From NCBI GenBank assembly GCA_937928165.1, contig CALFVT010000005.1, positions 111,372-175,371 on the forward strand: DNA of 64,000 nucleotides, read 5' to 3'. The notes under the pieces are model-generated. The model was not told the origin of the DNA, ran no database searches, and saw nothing but the letters and a program-made list of their open reading frames with translations. Origin of the DNA: an uncultured Caulobacterales bacterium. GTDB lineage: Bacteria; Pseudomonadota; Alphaproteobacteria; Caulobacterales; Maricaulaceae. Each line of letters begins with the position of its first letter. Positions within the stretch are counted from its first letter, which is position 1. Below, piece by piece: positions 45,471 to 53,964 of the stretch. The position numbers were made by a program, and so were the translations under genes.

Positions 45471-46748
45471 ATGTCAGATAAAATTGACGATGGACAGAAT
45501 AACCAAGGACATTTTCAAAGCGCGGACCGTAACGCCATGAGGCCGCGCCCTAAAGAAGGCTTAAAACTTTGGGTATGGCGCGGCCTTGTTTTTATCCTCC
45601 CCATATTGGTTATCCTCGGCGCAGTAGGCGGCACTGCGGCGATGGGCGCATTAAAACCAGAGCTAGAAGAAAAAGAGCAAGCGGTTAAGGCCGTTCCGGT
45701 GCTGACTGCGCGCCCCATACAGCAAAATGTCACCTTACAGGTCAAAACTCAAGGGGACGTACAGCCGCGAACAGAAATTGGCCTAACCCCTCAGGTCAGC
45801 GGGCAGATAAGCTATATGTCGCCGCAATTTATCGACGGGGGGCGATTTAAAAAAGGTGAGCTTCTTATCCGTATCGAGCCGCGTGAATTTGAACTGCGCG
45901 TTACCCAAGCCAAGGCCGAGCTGGCGCAAATGGAAACAGTTTTGAGCCGGGAGCAGTCAGAATCCCTCATCGCCCGCCGTGATTGGGCAGAGATCGGCGG
46001 CCCTGAAGCGCCAAGCGCCTTAACCCTGCGAGAGCCGCAAATGGCCGAAGCCCGCGCAAACCTCGCCGCCGCCCAGGCACGGCTAGATGAAGCGGAGCTC
46101 CAGCTCTCACGTACATCTATTTACGCGCCGTTTACAGGCCGCGTGACTGAGCGCTTAATTGACGGCGCCGGAGAATTTGTTACGGCGGGTAGCCGCCTTG
46201 GGGAAATATATGCCTCTGATATTATGGATGTGCGTTTACCACTGACCCATGAAGAGCTTCGCCGTACAGGCTTAAGGTTAGGTTATGAAGCGCCAAAATC
46301 TGGCGGGGTAAAGACAGTTCTATCGGCCAATGTCGCCGGACAATTTATGCGCTGGCCCGCGGAAATCACGCGCACTGATAGCCGCTTTGACGGTCAGAAC
46401 CGGGTTTTATTCGTCTATGCTGAGGTAAAAGACCCCTTTGCAGGAGATATGCCCCTTGCACCAGGGCTCTTTGTAGAGGCGGAAATAGAAGGTCAAACCC
46501 TAAGTGATATGTGGGTGCTACCCCGGGCGGCTTTGCGCGGGGCGGATAAGATCTATCTGGCCAATGACGATAATAGACTGTCGATTAGAACCGTTGATAT
46601 TATGTCCACAGACCGGGAGCGAGTGGTCATCAGCGGCGGAATTTCGGCGCATGATGTGGTGATTATATCGCCTATTCGCGGCGTGGCCGAAGGCATGAAA
46701 ATTGACCGGGTGAATAAACCGCAGGCCAGCTTGGGAGAGCAGCCATGA
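45471..46748 (+). CDS. RND efflux periplasmic adaptor subunit (HlyD/MexA family)
   Basis: This 425-residue membrane-fusion protein has a cytoplasmic head, a membrane anchor (GLVFILPILVILGAVGGTAAMGA) and the lipoyl/barrel-sandwich pattern (VQPRTEIGLTPQVSGQI; IYAPFTGRVTERL) around an alpha-helical hairpin. It links the RND pump to an outer-membrane channel. ATG 45471 with GGAGGA upstream is preferred over an in-frame ATG at 45441. The stop overlaps the pump gene as ATGA. No TolC-type gene is present. Confidence 0.92.
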   Translation: MSDKIDDGQNNQGHFQSADRNAMRPRPKEGLKLWVWRGLVFILPILVILGAVGGTAAMGALKPELEEKEQAVKAVPVLTARPIQQNVTLQVKTQGDVQPRTEIGLTPQVSGQISYMSPQFIDGGRFKKGELLIRIEPREFELRVTQAKAELAQMETVLSREQSESLIARRDWAEIGGPEAPSALTLREPQMAEARANLAAAQARLDEAELQLSRTSIYAPFTGRVTERLIDGAGEFVTAGSRLGEIYASDIMDVRLPLTHEELRRTGLRLGYEAPKSGGVKTVLSANVAGQFMRWPAEITRTDSRFDGQNRVLFVYAEVKDPFAGDMPLAPGLFVEAEIEGQTLSDMWVLPRAALRGADKIYLANDDNRLSIRTVDIMSTDRERVVISGGISAHDVVIISPIRGVAEGMKIDRVNKPQASLGEQP

Positions 46749-49700
46749 AGGCGATTGTTAAATGGTGGGCGGGAAATCCCGTTGCGGCTAATTTGCTAAT
46801 GATCATTTGCCTCTTAGGCGGCCTTGTGAGCTTTGTGCAAATTGAACGCGAAATAGACCCTTATGTTGAGTTTCCGGGCGCAAATGTGTCTATATCATGG
46901 CCCGGCGCATCCCCCCAAGACGTTGAAGAACAGCTTGTGGTGCGTATGGAGGAAGCTTTATCGACATTAGACGATGTTGACCGTATGTGGGCCTTTGCTG
47001 GCGAGGGCGGCGGCTCTGTGACTGTGACGGGCAAAAGCAAGGTGAACGAGGCGGAGCTTCTTGCGGATGTGAAACAGGCGGTGGACGCAATAAACACCTT
47101 TCCGCCTGCCGCAGAACGGCCCCAGATCAGCCTATTTCGAAACCGTAATGAAATGATCCGCTTGGCGGTTTCCGGTGATGAAAACGTATCTGAGCGTGCC
47201 CTGAAGCGCTTTGCTGAAAAGACACGCCGCGAGGTGGCTTTACTTGGCTATATTCCTGCGGTTGAACTTTTTGGGGTTCGTAATGAAGAAGTCTCCATTG
47301 AGATATCAGAGCCGGCTTTGCGCCGGTTTAACCTGACCTTTAATGACGTAGCAGCGGCTGTGCGAGCTAGCTCGGTCAATAGCTCTTCGGGCAATGTGCG
47401 AACAGATATTGGCAGCATGCAGCTCCGCACACGTAATTTAGCCGATAGCCGCCAAGACTTTGAAAATATTATCATTCGTCAAGATGCGAACGGCGCGGTT
47501 ATTCGAATCAAAGACGTTGCGACGGTGATCGACGGATTTGAAGAAGTTGATCTTCTTGCCACGGTGAATGGCCAAAGAACCATCTTGGTACAGGTCATGA
47601 GCGGGCCGGATATGGATGTTGTGAAAATGTCCAAAAATGTTTTGGCCTATCTTGAAAAAACCAAGGCGGATTTGCCGAGTGGTATCTCTATCACCGTTTG
47701 GGAAGACGCTAATGAAGCCTATTCCGGGCGTATTCGCTCTATTGGTAAAAATTTTCTATCGGGCCTTGCCCTTGTGTGCTTGACTTTAATGTTATTTCTG
47801 CGGCCCAAGATTGCCATATGGGTTTCTGTTGGTATTGCGACGGCTTTTGCTGGCGGTATGGCGCTGCTGCCTTTGGTGGGGGTGTCTTTTAATATGATTT
47901 CAACCTTCGCCTTTTTGCTCGTCATTGGGGTGATCGTAGATGACGCGATCATTGTCGGGGAGGCCATACATTTTAAGACGGAGGACGGGGAGCGCGGCAT
48001 GGAGGCGGCTATAAGCGGCACAAATATGGTCGGAAAGCCGGTTATTTTTGCAGTATTAACGACAATGATCTTCTTTGCGCCTTGGATGTTTTTATCGGGC
48101 GGAACCAGCGAGTTTACGCGCTCAATCTCTCTTGTCGTGATTTTGGCATTATTATTCTCACTGATCGAATCCTTGCTTATATTGCCCGCGCATTTAGCTC
48201 ATTTAAAACCTGTTGATCCCCAGAGCCGGATTATGAAATTCCAAGCGAAGATATCTAATAGCTTGATGTTTATCGCCGCAAATGTTTACCAGCCTTTGAT
48301 TATCAAAGCTTTGAAGTTTCGCTATTTAACCGCGTCGCTTTTTATTGCGGTGATGATTTTAACCATTGGCATTACGTCAAACGGCCTTGTGAAATCGACA
48401 TTTTTCCCAGAAGGAGAATCGGACCAAATTGAGATTTCAGTAGAGCTCCCCGAAGGCACGCCCTATGCCCGCACCCTCGAAGTCTTGACGCAAATTCAAA
48501 AGGCGGAACATGATCTGCAAGATGAGATTAGGCAGAAAAACGGCAGTTTAATTGAAAACTGGTACACCCGCTCCCGTGATAATGAAGTCTTGGCCCTTGT
48601 GAAACTTGTGCCTCCTGAAACGCGGTTGTTGACGGCAAAAGAAACCGCAGAGCGCCTGCGTGAATTAATGGGCGATGTGCCGGATGCGGAAGATATTTCG
48701 GTTGATTACCGCGACGGTAATGAAGGCCCAGCAATCGAATATGTTCTTAACGCGGCTGAGTTTTCTGACCTACAAGGGGCGGCGGATGATTTAATGGCCC
48801 AGCTTCGCAGTTATGAAGGGGTGTTTAATGTGGTCAATGATATGGATAGCGCGTCTGAGGAAGTGCAATTTGACCTTAAACCTGGTGCGGAGAGCCTCGG
48901 GATAACCGCCGCCGAAGTGTCGCGGCAAATACGCCAAGGTTTTTTTGGCGAAGAGGTACAGCGCCTCCCGCGCGATGGGGCAGATGTGCGAGTTTATGTG
49001 CGCTATCCACGCAGTGATCGACGCTCGCTTGATTTTCTTAAATCCATCCGTATTCGCAGTAATGACGGGCGAGAGCTGCCTCTTGAGGCCGTTGCGAGCC
49101 TGCGCTTTGAGCGGGGGACAAACCGCATCTTGCGCCGAGAGCGCCAACGGGCGGTGATTGTCAGCGCCGAAGTTTTAAGTGAGCGGGTTGATGAAATCCG
49201 CGAAGAGCTTGATGAAAACTTTTTTGATGATTTTGATGCGCGTCACCCCAAGGTGAAACGGGGAAACATTGGCCGCGCCGATGAAGAGGCAGAGTTTCAA
49301 AAGGAGCTCTTTACCCTTGTGTTAATCGCTATTGGCGTGGCTTATTTCCTCGTGGCCGTCTCGTTTAAATCTTACTTTGAACCGATCCTTATTCTTTTTG
49401 CAGCGATACCTTTTTGTTATTGCGGTATGATTATGGGTCATTTGGTGATGGGCTATGATATGTCGGTTTTATCCATGCTGGGTATGTTTGCGGCGGCTGG
49501 TGTGGCGGTGAATGATAATCTTGTTTTATTGGATTATGTACAGCGGCTACGGGCGAAGGGCATGGACGGAGCTACGGCCTTAATTGAAGCGGGAACGCGG
49601 CGGTTTCGCCCGATCTTACTGACGTCCCTGACAACATTTGTTGGTCTCTTACCGCTTATGACAGAGAAATCCCTACAGGCGCAGTGGTTGATTCCGATTG

Positions 49701-49861
49701 CTATTAGCCTTGCTTTTGGGGTGTTATTTGCTTTGCTTGTAACCTTGTTCTTCGTGCCCGCCCTTTACGGTATAGGCGCGGATATTCGGCGGTTTTTTGT
49801 CTATCTGATTAAAGGACAACCGCAGCCAAAATTTACTCAAAGTGGGCAGGTTATAAGATAA
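46745..49861 (+). CDS. RND family efflux permease
   Basis: This 1038-residue inner-membrane pump has 12 predicted membrane segments and two large periplasmic loops, as in AcrB/MexB. It starts with WWAGNPVAANLLMI. The proton-relay region GVIVDDAIIVGEA lies in the fourth membrane segment, and a second-half counterpart is AGVAVNDNLVLLDY. The subgroup resembles the MmpL-free HAE1-like pumps paired with one adaptor, common in Caulobacter-type bacteria. Substrates are unknown. Confidence 0.93.
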   Translation: MKAIVKWWAGNPVAANLLMIICLLGGLVSFVQIEREIDPYVEFPGANVSISWPGASPQDVEEQLVVRMEEALSTLDDVDRMWAFAGEGGGSVTVTGKSKVNEAELLADVKQAVDAINTFPPAAERPQISLFRNRNEMIRLAVSGDENVSERALKRFAEKTRREVALLGYIPAVELFGVRNEEVSIEISEPALRRFNLTFNDVAAAVRASSVNSSSGNVRTDIGSMQLRTRNLADSRQDFENIIIRQDANGAVIRIKDVATVIDGFEEVDLLATVNGQRTILVQVMSGPDMDVVKMSKNVLAYLEKTKADLPSGISITVWEDANEAYSGRIRSIGKNFLSGLALVCLTLMLFLRPKIAIWVSVGIATAFAGGMALLPLVGVSFNMISTFAFLLVIGVIVDDAIIVGEAIHFKTEDGERGMEAAISGTNMVGKPVIFAVLTTMIFFAPWMFLSGGTSEFTRSISLVVILALLFSLIESLLILPAHLAHLKPVDPQSRIMKFQAKISNSLMFIAANVYQPLIIKALKFRYLTASLFIAVMILTIGITSNGLVKSTFFPEGESDQIEISVELPEGTPYARTLEVLTQIQKAEHDLQDEIRQKNGSLIENWYTRSRDNEVLALVKLVPPETRLLTAKETAERLRELMGDVPDAEDISVDYRDGNEGPAIEYVLNAAEFSDLQGAADDLMAQLRSYEGVFNVVNDMDSASEEVQFDLKPGAESLGITAAEVSRQIRQGFFGEEVQRLPRDGADVRVYVRYPRSDRRSLDFLKSIRIRSNDGRELPLEAVASLRFERGTNRILRRERQRAVIVSAEVLSERVDEIREELDENFFDDFDARHPKVKRGNIGRADEEAEFQKELFTLVLIAIGVAYFLVAVSFKSYFEPILILFAAIPFCYCGMIMGHLVMGYDMSVLSMLGMFAAAGVAVNDNLVLLDYVQRLRAKGMDGATALIEAGTRRFRPILLTSLTTFVGLLPLMTEKSLQAQWLIPIAISLAFGVLFALLVTLFFVPALYGIGADIRRFFVYLIKGQPQPKFTQSGQVIR

Positions 49862-49892
49862 AAAAAGCCCTAACGGAGAAAACCGATAGGGC
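49860..49892 (-). terminator. Intrinsic terminator of the sodium symporter gene
   Basis: AGCCCTAACGG and CCGATAGGGCT form a stem with one mismatch. A run of A precedes it, which is a T run on the minus strand. It lies 37 bases beyond the symporter stop and directly after the RND pump stop on the other side. Confidence 0.82.
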
Positions 49893-49928
49893 TAAAGTTT
49901 AAGGGGTATTCTGAGTTAATAAAGAGTC

Positions 49929-51407
49929 TTAGGCAGCCTTATTCCGTCCAAAGACGTTATGTGCATCCCACACGGCGCTTTGTTTAAAGACGATGCGGTT
50001 GAGGCCAAGAGCGATGGCCACCATCAGGATTAAATTAATCGCCATAAGGTGAATGTAGTGAAGCTTGATCCCTTGGGCCGCAAATTTAGGGGCGTCCACG
50101 AGGGGGTTAAGCGCCCAATAATAAAAGGCAACGCCAAAGATAACGGCTATAATTGTCGCATAGGCATTAACATTTTTAAATAATAATCCGACCATGAAAG
50201 CTGCTAAGATTGGCATAGACAGCATGCCGTAAAGTTGTTGCACTGTATTAATAATGCTTTGTTCAGGGTTGTTAAAAATTGGGATCATAAGAAAGGCCAA
50301 AATAACCATAGTGATGGAGACCCATAGAGATAATCTTTTAACATTCGGCGTTTTACTAATATATGTTTCGTGAATATCACACACCCATAGAGCGGCAGAG
50401 GCATTTAAAATTGAATTAAATGTTGTTAAAACCGCTGCGGCTATGGCAGCAGCAAATGCCCCTGAGAGGAAAGCGGGTAAAAGATCGCCCACAATCCGTC
50501 CATAAGTCGCATCTCCAATGTCGCCGTAAAGCTTATAGGCAACAATGCCGGGCAGAACAATAATTGGCGGGACGACTAATAGCCGAATAGCGGCGGCAGC
50601 GAGTATGCCCTTTTGAGCCTCTTTTACGCTTGGGGAGGCCATAGCCCGCTGGGTGATGGTCTGGTTTGTTGACCAATAAAACATTTGGATAAAGATCATG
50701 CCCGTGAATAGGGTCGCAAAGGGAATATCTGATTCCGGTGAGCCAATAAGGGTCAGGCGCTCTTTGGGAATGTCTGTGAAATCAAACCCAATTTCTTTTA
50801 GCGCTAGCACGGTCACAGTTATCGCAAGGCCCAAAAGTAATACCCCTGAAAATGTATCAGAAATCGCAACCGCTCTCAGCCCGCCAAAAATGGCGTAAGC
50901 CGAACCAACGACAGCAAAAATAGCCGCCAAAACATAAAGATTAATATCAAGACCAAACATACTCTGCATGAAAAGCGACCCGCCGTAGAGTATGGCTGGG
51001 AGAAAAATAAAAATATTTCCGAGCAAGAATAAAATCGAAATTAACGCGCGAATATGCTTGTTATTATAACGCCGCTCCAACAGTTCTGTCGTGGTGGTGC
51101 AATTATATTTATAATAAACGGGAATAAATAAGAAGCAAAGCATCATCAGCCCGACCACAGCGGCGAGTTCCCACCATGCCAAAAGCGCCATTTGATTGCC
51201 GTTCATACCAACAAGTTGATCGGTGGATAGATTGGTGAGGGTGATAGACCCAGCCACAAAATACCATTTCAGCCCGCCCCCTGCGAGGAAATATTCCTTT
51301 CCGCTGTCTTCATCTTCGCGCGCGCCGCGGCAATATAGATAAGTGACAAAGGCAATTAGAGCGGTAATGCCAAGGAAAACCAAGATCTGCGTAAACTGTA
51401 GTTTCAT
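49929..51407 (-). CDS. Sodium:solute symporter (SSS/SLC5 family), probable hexose or galactoside transporter
   Basis: This 492-residue transporter has 13 or so membrane segments and the SSS features YFLAGGGLKWYFVAGS, NLSTDQLVGMNG, TTTTELLERRYN and FYWSTNQTITQRAMA. It resembles the Vibrio sodium/galactose symporter. It lies behind galT in the same direction, 154 bases apart, in a locus with an alpha-galactosidase. It probably brings galactosides or galactose across the inner membrane (inference). No closer substrate motif was checked. Confidence 0.85.
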   Translation of the reverse strand: MKLQFTQILVFLGITALIAFVTYLYCRGAREDEDSGKEYFLAGGGLKWYFVAGSITLTNLSTDQLVGMNGNQMALLAWWELAAVVGLMMLCFLFIPVYYKYNCTTTTELLERRYNNKHIRALISILFLLGNIFIFLPAILYGGSLFMQSMFGLDINLYVLAAIFAVVGSAYAIFGGLRAVAISDTFSGVLLLGLAITVTVLALKEIGFDFTDIPKERLTLIGSPESDIPFATLFTGMIFIQMFYWSTNQTITQRAMASPSVKEAQKGILAAAAIRLLVVPPIIVLPGIVAYKLYGDIGDATYGRIVGDLLPAFLSGAFAAAIAAAVLTTFNSILNASAALWVCDIHETYISKTPNVKRLSLWVSITMVILAFLMIPIFNNPEQSIINTVQQLYGMLSMPILAAFMVGLLFKNVNAYATIIAVIFGVAFYYWALNPLVDAPKFAAQGIKLHYIHLMAINLILMVAIALGLNRIVFKQSAVWDAHNVFGRNKAA

Positions 51408-51561
51408 TTTTATCCCTTATTTATTATATGTGCGCTGCCCAGTTAGGGGGACATGCGAGGCATTTGACATAACAACGTCGTTTGCTTTTTATTATTGGCC
51501 TTACTCTAGGCTAGCCTGTGTAAATTTATCTGTCTATTTTTAATCATCCAAGCATAGGGCA

Positions 51562-52695
51562 TTAAAGCGGGCGTAAAATTTGCGCGGCGGATTGCGGCAT
51601 GACGTCAACGGTGAATAGGCCCGTTGATTGCTCGACAGAGGCTAAATATTTAACTTTATCCTTAGCCCGTAGCAGCGGATAAAATTGTGCGGTGAAGTGA
51701 AATTCATCCTCATGACCCATAGGCGCCGCGTGAAGCGAAAGCATATAAGGCGTCGTGCGGCCAAAAAAGGCATCATATTTGCGGGTGACTTCACCCAATA
51801 GGTGAGCAAACCCATCACTTTGAGTCTCATCAAAGGCCCATGGCCCTGGTGAGAATTTTTTCGGCGCAATCCAAACCTCATAGGGGAACCGCGCGAAGGG
51901 TGGGCAAAAAGCGGACATACCGCCCGCATCTGCGATGGTAAATTCCGGCGCGAATGATGCGACATCTTTCGTGAGATCATAGCCATTTTGAAAGGCACTT
52001 AACGCGCGTTTTTGTACGTCAGGGATAAAGGGAAAAGCGTAAATTTGACCATGAGGATGGTGCAGGGTCACGCCGACTTCATCGCCCCGGTTCTCAAAGG
52101 GCAGCACAAATTTAAGCCCCTTGTCAAATAGTGATTTATAACGATCAACCCAAGCCGCTAGAAGGAGGCGGCGTTTATCTTGTCCGATTGAGTGCAGGTT
52201 TCCGTCCGCTTCGGGGCCATAAACGATAACATCACAATGGCCATTTGCACGGGCCATTTTAAGGTCTTTTACGGGTGCAGGCTCTGCGGCTTGAAGGTGA
52301 AGGCTTGTAAATTTATTTTCAAATACAGCCAGTTCAAAATCTGTAAAGGGAATTTCAGTTTCATGACCGTCTCGGCTGGATGGGGCCAGAGGGTCATTCG
52401 CGCTTAGCGGTTTAAACGTTCTATTTTGGCGATGAGGGGCATAAATGTTCCATTCTTGGCGCAAAGGGTGCCAGCGAAATTCTCCCCCTTTGGCGATTGG
52501 GGTTGGGGTAAAATCAATGGGGGCTTCAATATGCGGTTCATAGCCGTAGAGATAAAGCATACGCCCGTCTGTTTTTTGGAAGTCTCGGCGAAATATGTCT
52601 TTAGCATAACCCAAAGACGTATTGCAGACCGCGTTATCAATGTTTGAAAATGACGCCACCGGTTTATTAGCCTTTAAGTTAACACTTTGACCCAA
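51562..52695 (-). CDS. galT: Galactose-1-phosphate uridylyltransferase homologue
   Basis: This 377-residue protein would exchange UMP between UDP-glucose and galactose-1-phosphate. The catalytic HHPHGQ is intact (His213-Gln217) and VFENKF, NRTF and VWIAPKKF are in place. The Cys-x-x-Cys of the structural metal site (CPLC in related proteins) reads DPLAPSS at residues 101-107, so both cysteines are missing. The start is a TTG, six bases after AAGGGAG; the next ATG is 45 codons in. It is divergent from the DeoR regulator, with a TTCGAA operator pair between them. Confidence 0.85.
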   Translation of the reverse strand: MGQSVNLKANKPVASFSNIDNAVCNTSLGYAKDIFRRDFQKTDGRMLYLYGYEPHIEAPIDFTPTPIAKGGEFRWHPLRQEWNIYAPHRQNRTFKPLSANDPLAPSSRDGHETEIPFTDFELAVFENKFTSLHLQAAEPAPVKDLKMARANGHCDVIVYGPEADGNLHSIGQDKRRLLLAAWVDRYKSLFDKGLKFVLPFENRGDEVGVTLHHPHGQIYAFPFIPDVQKRALSAFQNGYDLTKDVASFAPEFTIADAGGMSAFCPPFARFPYEVWIAPKKFSPGPWAFDETQSDGFAHLLGEVTRKYDAFFGRTTPYMLSLHAAPMGHEDEFHFTAQFYPLLRAKDKVKYLASVEQSTGLFTVDVMPQSAAQILRPL

Positions 52696-52745
52696 AACAA
52701 ACTCCCTTAAGGTTTATGTTTTTGCAATGCTTAATTACATTTATT

Positions 52746-52773
52746 TTCGTTTTCGAATTTATATGTTCGAATT
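52746..52773. promoter_or_regulatory. TTCGAA operator pair between galT and the DeoR-type regulator
   Basis: TTCGAA occurs at 52752-52757 and 52766-52771, 14 bases apart. A related TTTTCGT lies directly before. The second copy sits in ATGTTCGAAT, which matches the half-site of GlpR-type DeoR regulators. It lies about 70 bases before each start codon. Confidence 0.65.
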
Positions 52774-52834
52774 AGTATAAAAAAATCCGTTTCGTCAATG
52801 TTTTTTATAGTGTAATGTTGTTTTAGGAGAGTTT

Positions 52835-53614
52835 ATGAAAACATTTATGCCCTCAAAACGACAATCTTTGATCCTGCAAATGCTAAGAGAGAACGGCTTT
52901 GTTGCGACGGATGCGATGGTTTCACATTTTCAAGTTACGCCGCAAACGATTCGCCGTGATTTAAATGAACTGAGTGCAAGAGGCCTGATTACTCGGTTTC
53001 ACGGCGGCGCGGGCCACCCACGGAATGAAGGGGACCGCCCTTATCAAGACCGCCTGGTGACCCATGTGGAAGCTAAGCAAAAAATTGCTCGGCTTGTCGC
53101 CAAAACAATCCCTAATAATGCCTCTATATTTTTAAATACAGGCACCACAATCGAAGCGGTTGCCCGAGAGCTTTTGGAGCATGAAAATCTTGTGGTTGTG
53201 ACCAATAATATTAATGTTGCGCAAACCTTGGGACGTAATGAGACTTTTAATATCATGCTCGCAGGCGGACAGCTACGAAATGCTGATGGCGGGATTATAG
53301 GGCCTCAGGCCATTGAATTTATTGATAAGTTTCATATGGACTACGGTATTATTGGGATTAATTCTATTGATGATGATGGAGACCTCTGGGACTACGGCCA
53401 AGTGGAAATTCGGCTCTCTCAGGCGACAATTAAAAATTCGGATAGAACAATTCTTGTCGCCGACGGCAGTAAATTTGGCAAGAAGGCCTTATGCCGCATG
53501 GGCCATGTTGGTGATGTTGATGTCCTCGTCACAGATACGCTGCCGGCCCCGCAATTTAGCACTTTGTTTGAAAAGACGAATGTGAAAGTCTACCATCCTA
53601 CCGCTCAAATTTAA
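52835..53614 (+). CDS. DeoR family transcriptional regulator
   Basis: This 259-residue regulator has the N-terminal DeoR helix-turn-helix (TPQTIRRDLNELSARGL, followed by RFHGGA). The C-terminal sugar-phosphate sensor domain carries NTGTTIEAVARELLEHENLVVVTNN and LVADGSKFGKKA. DeoR proteins are usually repressors released by a phosphorylated sugar. The divergent galT, the galactosidase locus and the TTCGAA repeats point to galactoside genes as targets (inference). GTTTTAGGAGAG precedes the ATG. Confidence 0.9.
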   Translation: MKTFMPSKRQSLILQMLRENGFVATDAMVSHFQVTPQTIRRDLNELSARGLITRFHGGAGHPRNEGDRPYQDRLVTHVEAKQKIARLVAKTIPNNASIFLNTGTTIEAVARELLEHENLVVVTNNINVAQTLGRNETFNIMLAGGQLRNADGGIIGPQAIEFIDKFHMDYGIIGINSIDDDGDLWDYGQVEIRLSQATIKNSDRTILVADGSKFGKKALCRMGHVGDVDVLVTDTLPAPQFSTLFEKTNVKVYHPTAQI

Positions 53615-53797
53615 TGGCCAAAAAGGGGGTTAAGAGCCAGCTAAGCGCTATATTAAGATGCTGTGACAGGGGTGTTTTGGCGTATATGGGGGAGGGGTTT
53701 GCCACCACAGAAGCGGTTAAAGGGTAAACATTGCCGCGATGTGATCGAAAATTAGGTATCATTCGTATATAGTGAATGGATCACCATTTTGACGGGA
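53615..53797 (-). other. Gap after the DeoR gene with a C-rich-loop hairpin on the minus strand
   Basis: CTGTG near 53661 pairs with CACAG near 53710, and inside it TGGC near 53678 pairs with GCCA near 53701. On the minus strand the loop contains CCCCTCCCCC. No clear promoter or T-run terminator was found, so it is weaker than the hairpins behind hsp20 and beside oxyR. No gene is seen here. Confidence 0.3.
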
Positions 53798-53848
53798 TTC
53801 GAAGCTAATGTTCGAATAAGTGATGTAAATAAGCCACAAATGTTCGAA
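53798..53848. promoter_or_regulatory. Three TTCGAA sites upstream of the galactoside TonB receptor
   Basis: TTCGAA occurs at 53798-53803, 53811-53816 and 53843-53848. The last two are both ATGTTCGAA, like the site at galT. They lie 117-167 bases before the receptor start, overlapping or just upstream of a likely promoter (TTGACG at 53874). Confidence 0.65.
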
Positions 53849-53964
53849 AAAGAATATTTTGGCTTGACGGCAGCGACATAAAAATTAAGTGATATGTCCA
53901 CAATGTGACAAAGCATGGCTGCTTTTGTCTCAAGCATGGAACTACATAAGTAGGGGAAATATTT

